Shown piece after piece: positions 37,248-45,640 of a DNA stretch of 64,000 nt. Every line of letters begins with the position of its first letter. Within the stretch, counting starts at the first letter, position 1. The translations under genes and the position numbers were made by a program. The notes under the pieces are model-generated. The model did not search any database. It had not been told where the DNA came from and saw nothing but the letters and a program-made list of their open reading frames with translations. Source of the DNA: Bog-473 sp963750075 (GTDB lineage Bacteria; Actinomycetota; Acidimicrobiia; Acidimicrobiales; RAAP-2); the NCBI GenBank assembly GCA_963750075.1, contig CAVVPG010000004.1:902728-966727 (forward strand), read 5' to 3'.

Positions 37248-38147
37248 GTGACGCTGGGGCTGCTGACGCGGGACCTCAAGGAGCGCTGGGACACCGACGG
37301 GTGGTGCGTCGTGCCCCGCGTGATCCCGGCCGACTCGCTCGCCGCCGCGCAGGAAGCGGTGCACCGCCATTTCCCGACGCCGGCCGAGATGGCGGAGGAC
37401 CGAGGGCCCGACGCCGCCAAGTGGCACACCTGGGACGCGCCCTGGCCGGAATTCCCCTTCCACAGCTCGCGCCTCAACGCACTGGTCCTGCACGACAACG
37501 TGGTCACGCTGGCGGAGGGCCTCCTCGGCACCGCGGACCTCGCCCTCTACATGGGAACCGCCACCGCCAAATACGCGCATCAGGAATCGGGCTACAACCA
37601 GTTGCTCCACGCCGATTACCCCAACCACATGCTGGTGGTGCCGCGCCACGAGCTCGGCTACCAGCAGGTGGAGTTCTTCGTCTACCTGACCGACGTCACC
37701 CGCGAGGACGGGGCCACACGGTTCGTCTCGTGGCAGAAGACGAAGGACATCCCCGTCGAGCGGCACACCTTGAACTATGTGGACTATGCCGAGCTCTACG
37801 ACGACCCGTCGGACGCGACGGCACCGGCCGGTTCCGTCGTGGCCTACCGGCCCGACGTCTACCACCGCTCGGTCGACTTCACCGATCCCACCCGCTATCG
37901 CATCATGCTCCACGTTTCGTTCCGGCATCGGGATGCGAGCTGGGGGGGCTACCAGGCGTGGCCCTTCCGCGGCTTCTCGTTCGAGCTGAGCAAGTTCGTC
38001 CAGCAGGCCACGCCGCGCCAGCTCGCCCTCTTGGGGGTGCCCGAGCCCGGCCACCCTTACTGGAACGACGCGACGCTCGCCGGCGTGCAGGCCCGTTACC
38101 CCGGGCTCGACATGTCGCCCTGGCGCGACGCGGTCGGCGGGGCTTAG
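37248..38147 (+). CDS. Phytanoyl-CoA dioxygenase (PhyH) family protein
   Basis: A 299-residue Fe(II)/2-oxoglutarate-dependent oxygenase. The iron ligands are visible as H-x-D in QLLHADYPNH (about residue 123) and the distal His in DVYHRSVDFTDPTRYRIMLH (about residue 208), with the Arg after it for 2-oxoglutarate. Members hydroxylate fatty acyl groups, amino acids or natural products; the substrate is unknown. A leaderless GTG start follows TAGCCT. The stop overlaps the convergent amidase stop. Confidence 0.88.
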   Translation: MTLGLLTRDLKERWDTDGWCVVPRVIPADSLAAAQEAVHRHFPTPAEMAEDRGPDAAKWHTWDAPWPEFPFHSSRLNALVLHDNVVTLAEGLLGTADLALYMGTATAKYAHQESGYNQLLHADYPNHMLVVPRHELGYQQVEFFVYLTDVTREDGATRFVSWQKTKDIPVERHTLNYVDYAELYDDPSDATAPAGSVVAYRPDVYHRSVDFTDPTRYRIMLHVSFRHRDASWGGYQAWPFRGFSFELSKFVQQATPRQLALLGVPEPGHPYWNDATLAGVQARYPGLDMSPWRDAVGGA

Positions 38148-39565
38148 CGAGCCGCCACGTGCGGTGAGCCGGGGGCCACCAGGGGCCACGGCATCGTGCG
38201 CTCCGCCACCAGGGCCAGATCGAGAAGCAGCTCCTCCCGGTGGTGCCCGGCGAGGACCTGGAGGCCGACCGGCAACCCGTCCACGAGTTGGGTGGGGACG
38301 CTGATGGCCGGGCTGCCGTTGAGGTTCGAAGGGGCCGTGAGCGCCGCGTTGTTCATGATGGCGCGTGTGAAGCCGATCTCGTGGATCAAGTCCGCCCCGG
38401 GAATGGTCGACGGCGGCGGACCTTCGGCGGCGAAGGCGACGTCGGGGTTGGTCGAGCAGAAGACGAAGTCCGCCTGCTCGAAGAGGTCGGCCATCGCCTC
38501 GTTGAGCTGGCGCCGGTAGCGCTCGATGGAAGCCGCCCGCCGGAGGTCGAAGCGCTCCTCCGCCGCCCTCACGCCCGCCCGCATCTCGGGTGAGATCTCA
38601 TCGAGCCGGTCGGGATAGGCAGCACCGAGTTCGGCCACGAACGCAGGCTGGTTGGCCATGGCCCACTCGCCGCGCAGGGGGGGCAGCGTCGGCGCAACGG
38701 TGACCAGGCGCAACTTGGCCGCCGAGCAGAGGTGCGCCGCTGCGGCGACGACCACGTCGGCCACCTCGTCGCGGACCCGGGCGATGCCCAGGTCGACGAT
38801 GATCGCTGCCGTCTTTCCGGACAGATCGTAGGAACCGAGTGCGGCCTCCCACCCGCCCACGACGGGCAGGCTCAGCGGATCGCGTTGGTCGAATCCGTTG
38901 CAGCAGTCGAAATAGCGCGCCGTGTCGCGCACCGATCGGGTGAGGCAGCCGAGGACCGACGTCAGCGGCTCGATCCCGGCGGCCGGACCCTTGGGCACCC
39001 GCCCGTAGGTGGCCTTCAGCCCGAACAAGCCGGTGAAACCGGCGGGTATCCGAATGGAACCGCCCCCGTCGCTGCCGGTGGCGATGGGCAGGAGGCCACC
39101 GGCGACCGCCGCCGCGGTACCCCCCGACGAGCCACCCGGCGTGCGCGCGGGGTCCCACGGGTTGCGCGTCGTCCCGTGCAGTTCGGTGGAGGTGCAGTTG
39201 ATGCCCCCGAACTCGCTCGCCGTCGTCTGCGCCGCGAGCACGGCACCCGCGGCGCGCAGGCGCGACACGGAGGTGTCGTCGTAATCAGAGACGCGGTCCT
39301 TGAAGAGCATCGACGCCTCGGTGTAGGGCCATCCCTCCACCCGCTCGAGCTCTTTGACCCCCCAGGGGACACCGCCGAAGGGCAGCGTCACGTTGGCGTT
39401 GCGGGCCTCGTCCCGCGCCGTGTCGAAGTCGGTGAAGCTGAAGGCGTTCAGGGGCGACGCCTCCACGGCGGCGATGCTCGCGTCGAGGGCCTCGAGGGGG
39501 GAGAGCTCCTTCGCCCGGAAGGCATCGACCAGACCACAGGCGTCTCCCATCCACGGGGTGCTCAT
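38144..39565 (-). CDS. Amidase-signature family amidase
   Basis: A 473-residue amidase. The Ser-cisSer-Lys triad is recognisable: Lys in PWGVKELERV (about residue 70), the cis-Ser in TPGGSSGGTAAAV (about 144), and the nucleophile in ATGSDGGGSIRIPA (about 168). These enzymes hydrolyse carboxamides; the specific substrate is not predictable, and the GatA function is unlikely without gatB/gatC nearby. The ATG at 39565 has a TACTCT box 7 nt upstream, so it is probably leaderless. Confidence 0.92.
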   Translation of the reverse strand: MSTPWMGDACGLVDAFRAKELSPLEALDASIAAVEASPLNAFSFTDFDTARDEARNANVTLPFGGVPWGVKELERVEGWPYTEASMLFKDRVSDYDDTSVSRLRAAGAVLAAQTTASEFGGINCTSTELHGTTRNPWDPARTPGGSSGGTAAAVAGGLLPIATGSDGGGSIRIPAGFTGLFGLKATYGRVPKGPAAGIEPLTSVLGCLTRSVRDTARYFDCCNGFDQRDPLSLPVVGGWEAALGSYDLSGKTAAIIVDLGIARVRDEVADVVVAAAAHLCSAAKLRLVTVAPTLPPLRGEWAMANQPAFVAELGAAYPDRLDEISPEMRAGVRAAEERFDLRRAASIERYRRQLNEAMADLFEQADFVFCSTNPDVAFAAEGPPPSTIPGADLIHEIGFTRAIMNNAALTAPSNLNGSPAISVPTQLVDGLPVGLQVLAGHHREELLLDLALVAERTMPWPLVAPGSPHVAAR

Positions 39566-39624
39566 GACGCGGAGAGTACCCGAGCACCCGTCACCGCGCT
39601 CCGCCGGTCGGTAGCCTGCCCGCG

Positions 39625-40617
39625 GTGAAGACCTCGCAGCTGACGACGCCGGCCCTCCTCGTCGATGCCGCCGGGCTGGAGGCCAACCTGGACACCATGG
39701 CGCAGGCGCTCCCGGGCACCAGACTGCGACCCCACGTGAAGGCCCACAAGTGCACCGCACTGGCGGTGCAGCAGGCGGCGAGGGGCAACGCTGCGTTCAC
39801 CTGCGCCACCACCGCCGAGATGGAGGGCATGGCCCGGGCCGGGCTCGGCGAGGACCTCCTCCTGGCGAACGAGGTGGCCGACGCGACGCGGCTCGGCGCG
39901 CTGGCGCGCTCGGGCGCGCGGGTGACCGTCGCCGTCGACTCGGAGGAGACCATCGCCGCCGCGGCCCGGGCCGGCATCCGCGAGGTGCTGATCGACGTCA
40001 ACGTCGGGCTCCCCCGCTGCGGCTGCCTCGCCGAGGACGCCGGGCAGCTGGCCGAACGGGCGCGCCGGTCAGGCCTGGTGGTGCGCGGCGTCATGGGGTA
40101 CGAGGGTCACATCGTCGGTCTCGAGGACCGCGGCACCCGGACCGCCATGCTCGAGGAGTCCATGGCACTGCTGGTGCGCGCCCACGACCTTGTCGGCGGC
40201 GACGTGATCTCGGCGGGCGGCACCGGCACGTACGACCTCAACACCTGGGCCACCGAGATCCAGGCCGGGTCGTACGCCCTGATGGACACGGCATACGCCA
40301 AGCTCGACCTGCCCTTTGCCCAGGCGCTCACGGTGCTGTCCACCGTGATCTCGGTGTCGCGGGACTGGGTCGTCGCCGACTGCGGACTCAAGGCCCTGGG
40401 GATGGACCACGGCAACCCCTCGGTCGAGGGGGCAGAGGTGTGGTTCTGCTCCGACGAGCACCTGACCTTCGTCCCCGGCGCCCCGCTCCGGGTCGGCGAT
40501 CGCATCCGGGTGCTCCCTGCCCACGTCGATCCGACCGTCGCGTACCACCAGCACCTGCACGTCGTCGACGGAGACCGCGTCGTGGATCGCTGGGACATCG
40601 ACCTGCGCGGCTGGTGA
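39625..40617 (+). CDS. D-serine dehydratase-like / D-threonine aldolase-like PLP enzyme
   Basis: A 330-residue fold-type III PLP enzyme of the alanine racemase N-terminal superfamily. The PLP lysine is in RPHVKAHKC (about residues 34–42). A metal-binding His/Cys site typical of DSD1/D-threonine aldolase is suggested by the C-terminal domain ending HVDPTVAYHQHLHVVDGDRVV. The reaction is either deamination of D-serine or retro-aldol cleavage of D-threonine-type substrates. A leaderless GTG follows TAGCCT. Confidence 0.82.
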   Translation: MKTSQLTTPALLVDAAGLEANLDTMAQALPGTRLRPHVKAHKCTALAVQQAARGNAAFTCATTAEMEGMARAGLGEDLLLANEVADATRLGALARSGARVTVAVDSEETIAAAARAGIREVLIDVNVGLPRCGCLAEDAGQLAERARRSGLVVRGVMGYEGHIVGLEDRGTRTAMLEESMALLVRAHDLVGGDVISAGGTGTYDLNTWATEIQAGSYALMDTAYAKLDLPFAQALTVLSTVISVSRDWVVADCGLKALGMDHGNPSVEGAEVWFCSDEHLTFVPGAPLRVGDRIRVLPAHVDPTVAYHQHLHVVDGDRVVDRWDIDLRGW

Positions 40618-40653
40618 CCCCGCTCTAGGGTTGGCCCGGTCAAGGAGGTCGAC

Positions 40654-41286
40654 ATGGCAGAGGCCACGTTCACGATCGGCTCCGTCGCCACGTGCAGCGA
40701 CGGGCCGTGCGGGGAAGTGCGCAGGGTGGTCGTGGACCCCGTCGCCCGCACGGTCACCCATCTGGTGGTCGAGCCGGCGCACCGCAGCGGCCTCGCGAAA
40801 CTCGTGCCACTCGACCTGGTGGAGGGGGGCGCGGGGGACGTCCGCCTGCGCTGCACGGTCGAGGAATTCGAGCAGCTGCCCCAGGCCGAGGAGAACGACT
40901 TCCTGCCCGGTGGCAGCGGCTACGAGACCTACGCCCAGCACGAGGCCTACTACTGGCCCTACTTCGGGATCGACGCCGGGGCGTGGCCGCTTGCCGCCAA
41001 CGCCAGCGGGGTCGTTACCCGCGACACCCTGCCGCCCGGCGAGGTCGCGGTGCGCCGCGGCGAGCGCGTGCACGCGACCGACGGCGAGATCGGCAAGGTC
41101 GAGGGACTCGTCGTCGAGCCGGGACGGGGCCACGTGACCCATGTCCTGCTCCAGGAGGGGCATTTCTGGGGGCGCAAGCAGGTCGCCATCCCGATCGGCG
41201 CCGTCGAGCGCATCGGTCAGGCCATCACCGTCAACCTGACCAAGCGCGAGATCGAGGACCTCCCAGCGGTGGGACTGGCCCGCTAG
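40654..41286 (+). CDS. PRC-barrel domain protein (two barrels)
   Basis: A 210-residue protein with two PRC-barrel-like halves: residues about 5–70 (CSDGPCGEVRRVVVDPVARTV) and 125–200 (VHATDGEIGKVEGLVVEPGRG). A Tyr-rich linker (HEAYYWPYFGID) joins them. PRC barrels occur in RNA-processing and photosynthetic proteins, and in stand-alone stress-linked proteins of unknown role. An AAGGAGG site precedes the ATG, and a TAGGGT -10 box is at 40626–40631. Confidence 0.8.
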   Translation: MAEATFTIGSVATCSDGPCGEVRRVVVDPVARTVTHLVVEPAHRSGLAKLVPLDLVEGGAGDVRLRCTVEEFEQLPQAEENDFLPGGSGYETYAQHEAYYWPYFGIDAGAWPLAANASGVVTRDTLPPGEVAVRRGERVHATDGEIGKVEGLVVEPGRGHVTHVLLQEGHFWGRKQVAIPIGAVERIGQAITVNLTKREIEDLPAVGLAR

Positions 41287-41325
41287 GCCGCCGTCGACCC
41301 TTCTCTCCTGGTAGGGCGCAATCGG

Positions 41326-43269
41326 TCAGGCGTCGTCCCAACTGTGCAGCGGCCGGAGCAGCGCCGTCTTCTTCCGCTGGTGGCCCGACATGCGGCGCAG
41401 GATGTCATCGAGGACGGTGATGGCCAAGTCGACGTAGGGCCCCTTGTTCAACATGACGCACTCGGCCCGCTGCGCCATGGCGGCGTCGGTGACCTCCGCC
41501 CGCGAGGGCTGCCCGGTGCGGGCCAGGTGGTCCAGGACCTCCGTCGCCCAGATCACCGGCAGGTGCGCGGCCTCGCAGAGCCACAGGATCTCCTCCTGGA
41601 GCTCGGCGAGCCGCTCGTAGCCCATCTCTGACGCGAGATCGCCTCGGGCGATCATCACGCCCACACGCGGCGAGCGCATGGCGTGCAAGAGGATCTCGGG
41701 CAGGCGGCTGAAGGCCGCCCCGGTCTCGATCTTGAGGACGAGGGCGAGGTCCGGCGCACCAACCGAACGCAGATACCCCTGCATGACGTCCACGTCGCGC
41801 TCATGACGCAGGAACGACAGGGCCACCATGTCCGCGTGCGCCGCCGCCACCCGGAGCAGCGGCACGTCCTCATCGGTCACGGCGTCGAGGGGAAGCTCTG
41901 CCTCGGGGAGGTTGATCCCCTTCTCGGCCCGGAGCTTCGAGCCCCGCGGCGAGGCCATCACGATCCGGAGGTCGATCTCGCCAGGTCGGACATCCTCGAC
42001 GACGCCCGTGAGCCGCCCGTCGTCGAGCACCACGTGCTGCCCCGGCCGCGCCACCTCGAAGGCTGCGGGCAGCGTGCAGCCGATCCGGGCGGTCCCGGGC
42101 TGCCCGTGGCTCCACGGTTCCGCCGGGTCCAGCCCGACCGTCAGGCGGAGGCCGTCCCCGGGGCACAACACGTGGTACTGCGCCACGGGGGGGACGGCGC
42201 CCACCGGCGTCACGTCGCCGGCGCAATCGAACTCGGCTCCGGTCTCGACGTAGGTGGTGTCCCACGCCTCGGCGGTCGCCCGGCCTTGCTCGCACGCGAC
42301 CACCCGGAGCGCGCGCTGCGAACCCCTGGTGTCGACCAGGTGGACGGTCTCCCCGGGTCGCCGGCGCTCCAGCCAGGCCGGCGCCACCGGCAAGGTGGGC
42401 ACCACCCCCGCGGGTGCCGTGGGCCCACCGACGAACATGACCCGGTCGGGTGCGACCGCCACGCCCCTCGCGTCCCGCCGGGGCCGGAGCCGGACCACGC
42501 GCGGTCCCTCGCGGAGGGGTCCCGTGCGCATCTTGGGCCCGGGCAGGTCCATGGAGATCCGGCACGGGCGAGGCACTTCATCGGACGCCTTGCGGACGTT
42601 GCGGGCCATCAGCTCCCACTCCTCGGGGCCGTCGTGGGCGCCGTTGATCCTCGCGATGTCCATCCCCGACGACACGAGGTGTCGGACGAGTTGATAGTCG
42701 CTGGCAGCCTCGCTCGGCAGTGTGACCATGACCCGCGGCACACGGCCGCGCGGCCGAGGTCCGAACAGCGCATCGGTGTTGCGGTCGAGCGCGGCCCGCC
42801 CTGCGTCGAAGCTGAGGTCCGGGGGCACCGGCACCGAGTGCGTGCTGTCGAGCGCAGCGCGCACGCTCTCGACGGTGGCGAGGACATGCGGCTCGCAACG
42901 GCCGAGGGACGACAGGCCGCGCTCCCCCAACCTGCGCTGGAGGGACCGCTCGTCGCTCTGGCGCAGCGCCAGGTAGTGCGTGAGGTTGACGGCGTCCGCG
43001 CGATGGTCCGCATGGACGAGCGCGATGTCCCCGGCATGACGCGACTCCTGCCTCGACATCGCGTCCTCCAGCTGGGCGAGGTCGGCGGCGATCTCCAGCC
43101 GGTCTCCGTTGCCAGGTCGCGCGTGGCGCGCCGCCGCGGCCGCGGCGCCGACGTCCGCCGCGCGGCGCCACCAGGCACGTGCACCGTGCCAGAGGACCTC
43201 CGGGACGCGGCCGCCGCTCTCCGCAACGCCCCGAACGAGGCGGATCATGCGCGTGGCGGCGTCTCGCAT
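41326..43269 (-). CDS. Pyruvate-kinase-like protein with long N-terminal extension and no C-terminal domain
   Basis: A 647-residue protein. Residues about 175–630 match the pyruvate kinase barrel: DIARINGAHDG for NVARLNFSHG, MDLPGPKMRTG for LDTKGPEIRTG, the signature Lys in LVLKIETGAAF, and GVMIARGDLASEMG. VTDAAMAQRAECVMLNKGPYV is also present. The inserted B domain is unusually long (about 150 residues). The allosteric C-terminal domain is absent. The first 170 residues are an Arg/Ala-rich helical extension. Glycolytic activity is plausible, but these atypical forms are uncharacterised to my knowledge. Confidence 0.8.
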   Translation of the reverse strand: MRDAATRMIRLVRGVAESGGRVPEVLWHGARAWWRRAADVGAAAAAARHARPGNGDRLEIAADLAQLEDAMSRQESRHAGDIALVHADHRADAVNLTHYLALRQSDERSLQRRLGERGLSSLGRCEPHVLATVESVRAALDSTHSVPVPPDLSFDAGRAALDRNTDALFGPRPRGRVPRVMVTLPSEAASDYQLVRHLVSSGMDIARINGAHDGPEEWELMARNVRKASDEVPRPCRISMDLPGPKMRTGPLREGPRVVRLRPRRDARGVAVAPDRVMFVGGPTAPAGVVPTLPVAPAWLERRRPGETVHLVDTRGSQRALRVVACEQGRATAEAWDTTYVETGAEFDCAGDVTPVGAVPPVAQYHVLCPGDGLRLTVGLDPAEPWSHGQPGTARIGCTLPAAFEVARPGQHVVLDDGRLTGVVEDVRPGEIDLRIVMASPRGSKLRAEKGINLPEAELPLDAVTDEDVPLLRVAAAHADMVALSFLRHERDVDVMQGYLRSVGAPDLALVLKIETGAAFSRLPEILLHAMRSPRVGVMIARGDLASEMGYERLAELQEEILWLCEAAHLPVIWATEVLDHLARTGQPSRAEVTDAAMAQRAECVMLNKGPYVDLAITVLDDILRRMSGHQRKKTALLRPLHSWDDA

Positions 43270-43341
43270 GGCCGTGCCGGACCTTTCGCTCGTCCCTCCT
43301 TCAGCTTCGGGCGACGGCGCAGGGGGGGATAGGGCCGGAGG

Positions 43342-44598
43342 TCACTTCGCATCCGGCCGCCCCTCCGGCGCATGGGGAAAGTCGTGCATCGTCCGCATGG
43401 GCGACAACAGCAGCCAGATCCCGGCCAGCGCCTCCCCCACCGCGCCGATCCACAGCGTCTGCCGTAGTCCCGCCACCGTGCCCAGCACCCCTCCGATGAG
43501 GGCGCCGATGGGCAGGATGCCCCAAACGACGAAGCGCATCGTGGCGTTCATGCGGCCGAGCAGCCGGTCCGGGCACAGGCGCTGCCGGAAGCTCACCTGG
43601 TTGACGTTGTAGACCACGGCCGAGAACGAGATGCAGAACAGGCCGGCCCCGAAGAAGAGGAGCCCCGCTCCGGGCATGGTGAGCGGGATCAACAGCGCGC
43701 CGACGCTGCCCGCGATGCCGATGATGGTGGCGCGCGCCCCGCCGAAGTGGCGCGCGATCGGGCCGGCGGCGAGCGCCCCCAGCACGCCCCCCACGCCCCC
43801 GAGGGAGAAGAGGAGGCCGATCAGTCCGGGCGACGCATGCACCTCGCGCACGAGGAAGACGATCTCGACGGCAGCAGCGATGCCGCTGAACAGGTTGGAG
43901 GTCGCGGTCGTCGCCGCGATGGCCCGCAGCAACACGTTGCCGAAGACGAACCGCAGGCCCTCGGCGATGTCGTGGGCCAGCTTCGGGTGCCCCCCCTCGG
44001 GAACCTCCGGCTTGGGCTCGGGGGTGCGGATGGCGCTGATCGTGGCCGCGGAGGCGAGGAAGCTCGCCGAATCGACCGCCACCGCCGCGGAGGCGCCGAT
44101 GGCCTGGACGAGCCCACCGGCCACGCTCGGACCGGCCACCGCGGCGACCTCCGCGCTCCCGGTCAGCTTTGCGTTGCCCTCGACCAGGTGCTCCCGTCCG
44201 ACGAGCGCGGGCAGGTACGACTGGTAGGCGACATCGAAGAAGACGGTGAGGATCCCGCTGGCCAACGTCACCACGAAGAGCTGGGCGAGCGTGAGCCCGC
44301 CGACGGCGTACGCGACCGGCACCGAGCCCAGCGCGAGCATCCGGCCGAGGTCGGCGGCGATCATCACCCGCCGCCGGCGCATCCGGTCGACCCACACACC
44401 GGCCGGGAGCCCGACGATCAGGAAGGCGGCCGTCGATGCCGCCGTGAGCAGTCCCATCTCGAAGGTCGTTGCATGCAACGTCCCCACCGCCAGGAGGGGA
44501 ATCGCGAGGAGGCTCACCTGAGAGCCGAGCTCGCTCACCGTCTGGCCGCCCCAGAGCAGCCGGAAGTCGCGGTGCCGCGCCAGCGCGCCCTTCGCCAT
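43342..44598 (-). CDS. Major facilitator superfamily exporter
   Basis: A 418-residue transporter with 12 predicted helices. The loop 2–3 motif is GVWVDRMRRRRVMIAADLGR (about residues 66–85). The fold resembles the EntS/MFS_3 exporter group (QSYLPALVGREHLVEGNAKL). It probably exports a small hydrophobic or siderophore-like compound or a drug; the substrate is not predictable. A TAGGGT box 7 nt before the ATG suggests a leaderless transcript. Confidence 0.88.
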   Translation of the reverse strand: MAKGALARHRDFRLLWGGQTVSELGSQVSLLAIPLLAVGTLHATTFEMGLLTAASTAAFLIVGLPAGVWVDRMRRRRVMIAADLGRMLALGSVPVAYAVGGLTLAQLFVVTLASGILTVFFDVAYQSYLPALVGREHLVEGNAKLTGSAEVAAVAGPSVAGGLVQAIGASAAVAVDSASFLASAATISAIRTPEPKPEVPEGGHPKLAHDIAEGLRFVFGNVLLRAIAATTATSNLFSGIAAAVEIVFLVREVHASPGLIGLLFSLGGVGGVLGALAAGPIARHFGGARATIIGIAGSVGALLIPLTMPGAGLLFFGAGLFCISFSAVVYNVNQVSFRQRLCPDRLLGRMNATMRFVVWGILPIGALIGGVLGTVAGLRQTLWIGAVGEALAGIWLLLSPMRTMHDFPHAPEGRPDAK

Positions 44599-44654
44599 CG
44601 GGCGGACCCTAACCCGAGGGTGCAGCCGGTCCCACGCTCCGATAGACCGGTGCC

Positions 44655-45419
44655 GTGCGAGGACTGGGGGTCCGTCTCGGCGTGGCCGGGGTGGCCCTCT
44701 GCGCGTGGTGCGGATGGGTGAGCGGCTTCCATCGTTCGACCGCGGGGGCGGAGATCACCTGGGCGTGCTCACTCGCGGGGGTGGCTGCGGTGGACCTCCT
44801 CCTCTGGCGGGGCGCACGAGGGATGCGCTTCGGCTGGCACCTCCGACCGGTTCGAGAACCGTGGCCGCGGCCGGGTCGCGGCGGAAGCCGGTCGGCCCTG
44901 AGGGGCGTTGCGCCGTGGCTGGTGCTCGTGCTGGTGGCGCTCGCCTGGGACGTGCTCGGGCTCGACACGGGTCCGCACAGCTACCACCTGACGATCAGCG
45001 CACTGTCACAGGCGTACCGGCCCCTCAATGCCGCCCTCCTCCTCGTGTGGATGCTGGTCGGGATCGGCTACGAGGTGGCGCTCGCCCGATCGCCCGTACC
45101 GGATCCGGACCGGGCGATCGCCCCGGGACCGGATCCGGGGAACCCGGAGCCGGGAGTCGTCCTGGGCGCCGGCATGCTGACCTTCGGTGGGCACCCGGGC
45201 GCCCCGAGCCTGCTGCTGCCCTCGAGCCCGCCGGCCGGGGTTGCGTTCTGGGTCGCCGTCCCGATCGCCGCCGTGCTGGTGGATCTGACGGCTCGGCGCT
45301 CAGACGGCCGATGGGCGGACGCAGAGGAGTTGGTCCGGTTCGTCTCCACCGCGCTGGCGGCCAGGATCGCTCTCACCGCGGCCTGGGTGTTCGCCGGGTA
45401 TCACCTCTTCGCCCGCTGA
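44655..45419 (+). CDS. Hypothetical membrane protein
   Basis: A 254-residue protein with roughly six hydrophobic segments: an N-terminal one (VAGVALCAWCGWV), ITWACSLAGVAAVDLLLW, APWLVLVLVALAWDVLG, a pair around NAALLLVWMLVGIGYEV and VAFWVAVPIAAVLVDL, and a C-terminal one. No family is recognised. A leaderless GTG follows TAGACC (44643–44648). About 220 bp with no supported gene separate it from the next start. Confidence 0.65.
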   Translation: MRGLGVRLGVAGVALCAWCGWVSGFHRSTAGAEITWACSLAGVAAVDLLLWRGARGMRFGWHLRPVREPWPRPGRGGSRSALRGVAPWLVLVLVALAWDVLGLDTGPHSYHLTISALSQAYRPLNAALLLVWMLVGIGYEVALARSPVPDPDRAIAPGPDPGNPEPGVVLGAGMLTFGGHPGAPSLLLPSSPPAGVAFWVAVPIAAVLVDLTARRSDGRWADAEELVRFVSTALAARIALTAAWVFAGYHLFAR

Positions 45420-45640
45420 GCCGGCGACCACGACGCAAGAGCACCGAGAGATCCCGACCCGAATGGATGGAACGATGAGCGGTGCGCCATAACCCGACGT
45501 ATACCGGGTAGACGCCGTCCCCGCCCGGTTGGGTCATGTCGGGAGTGAGTCTGATGATGCCATCGGTTCCAATGCAGTTCACATGGTCAGGCTCCGTCCG
45601 ATCGCTGGTCGGTGATGCAAGTGTGGTTTGCTGGGGCGCG

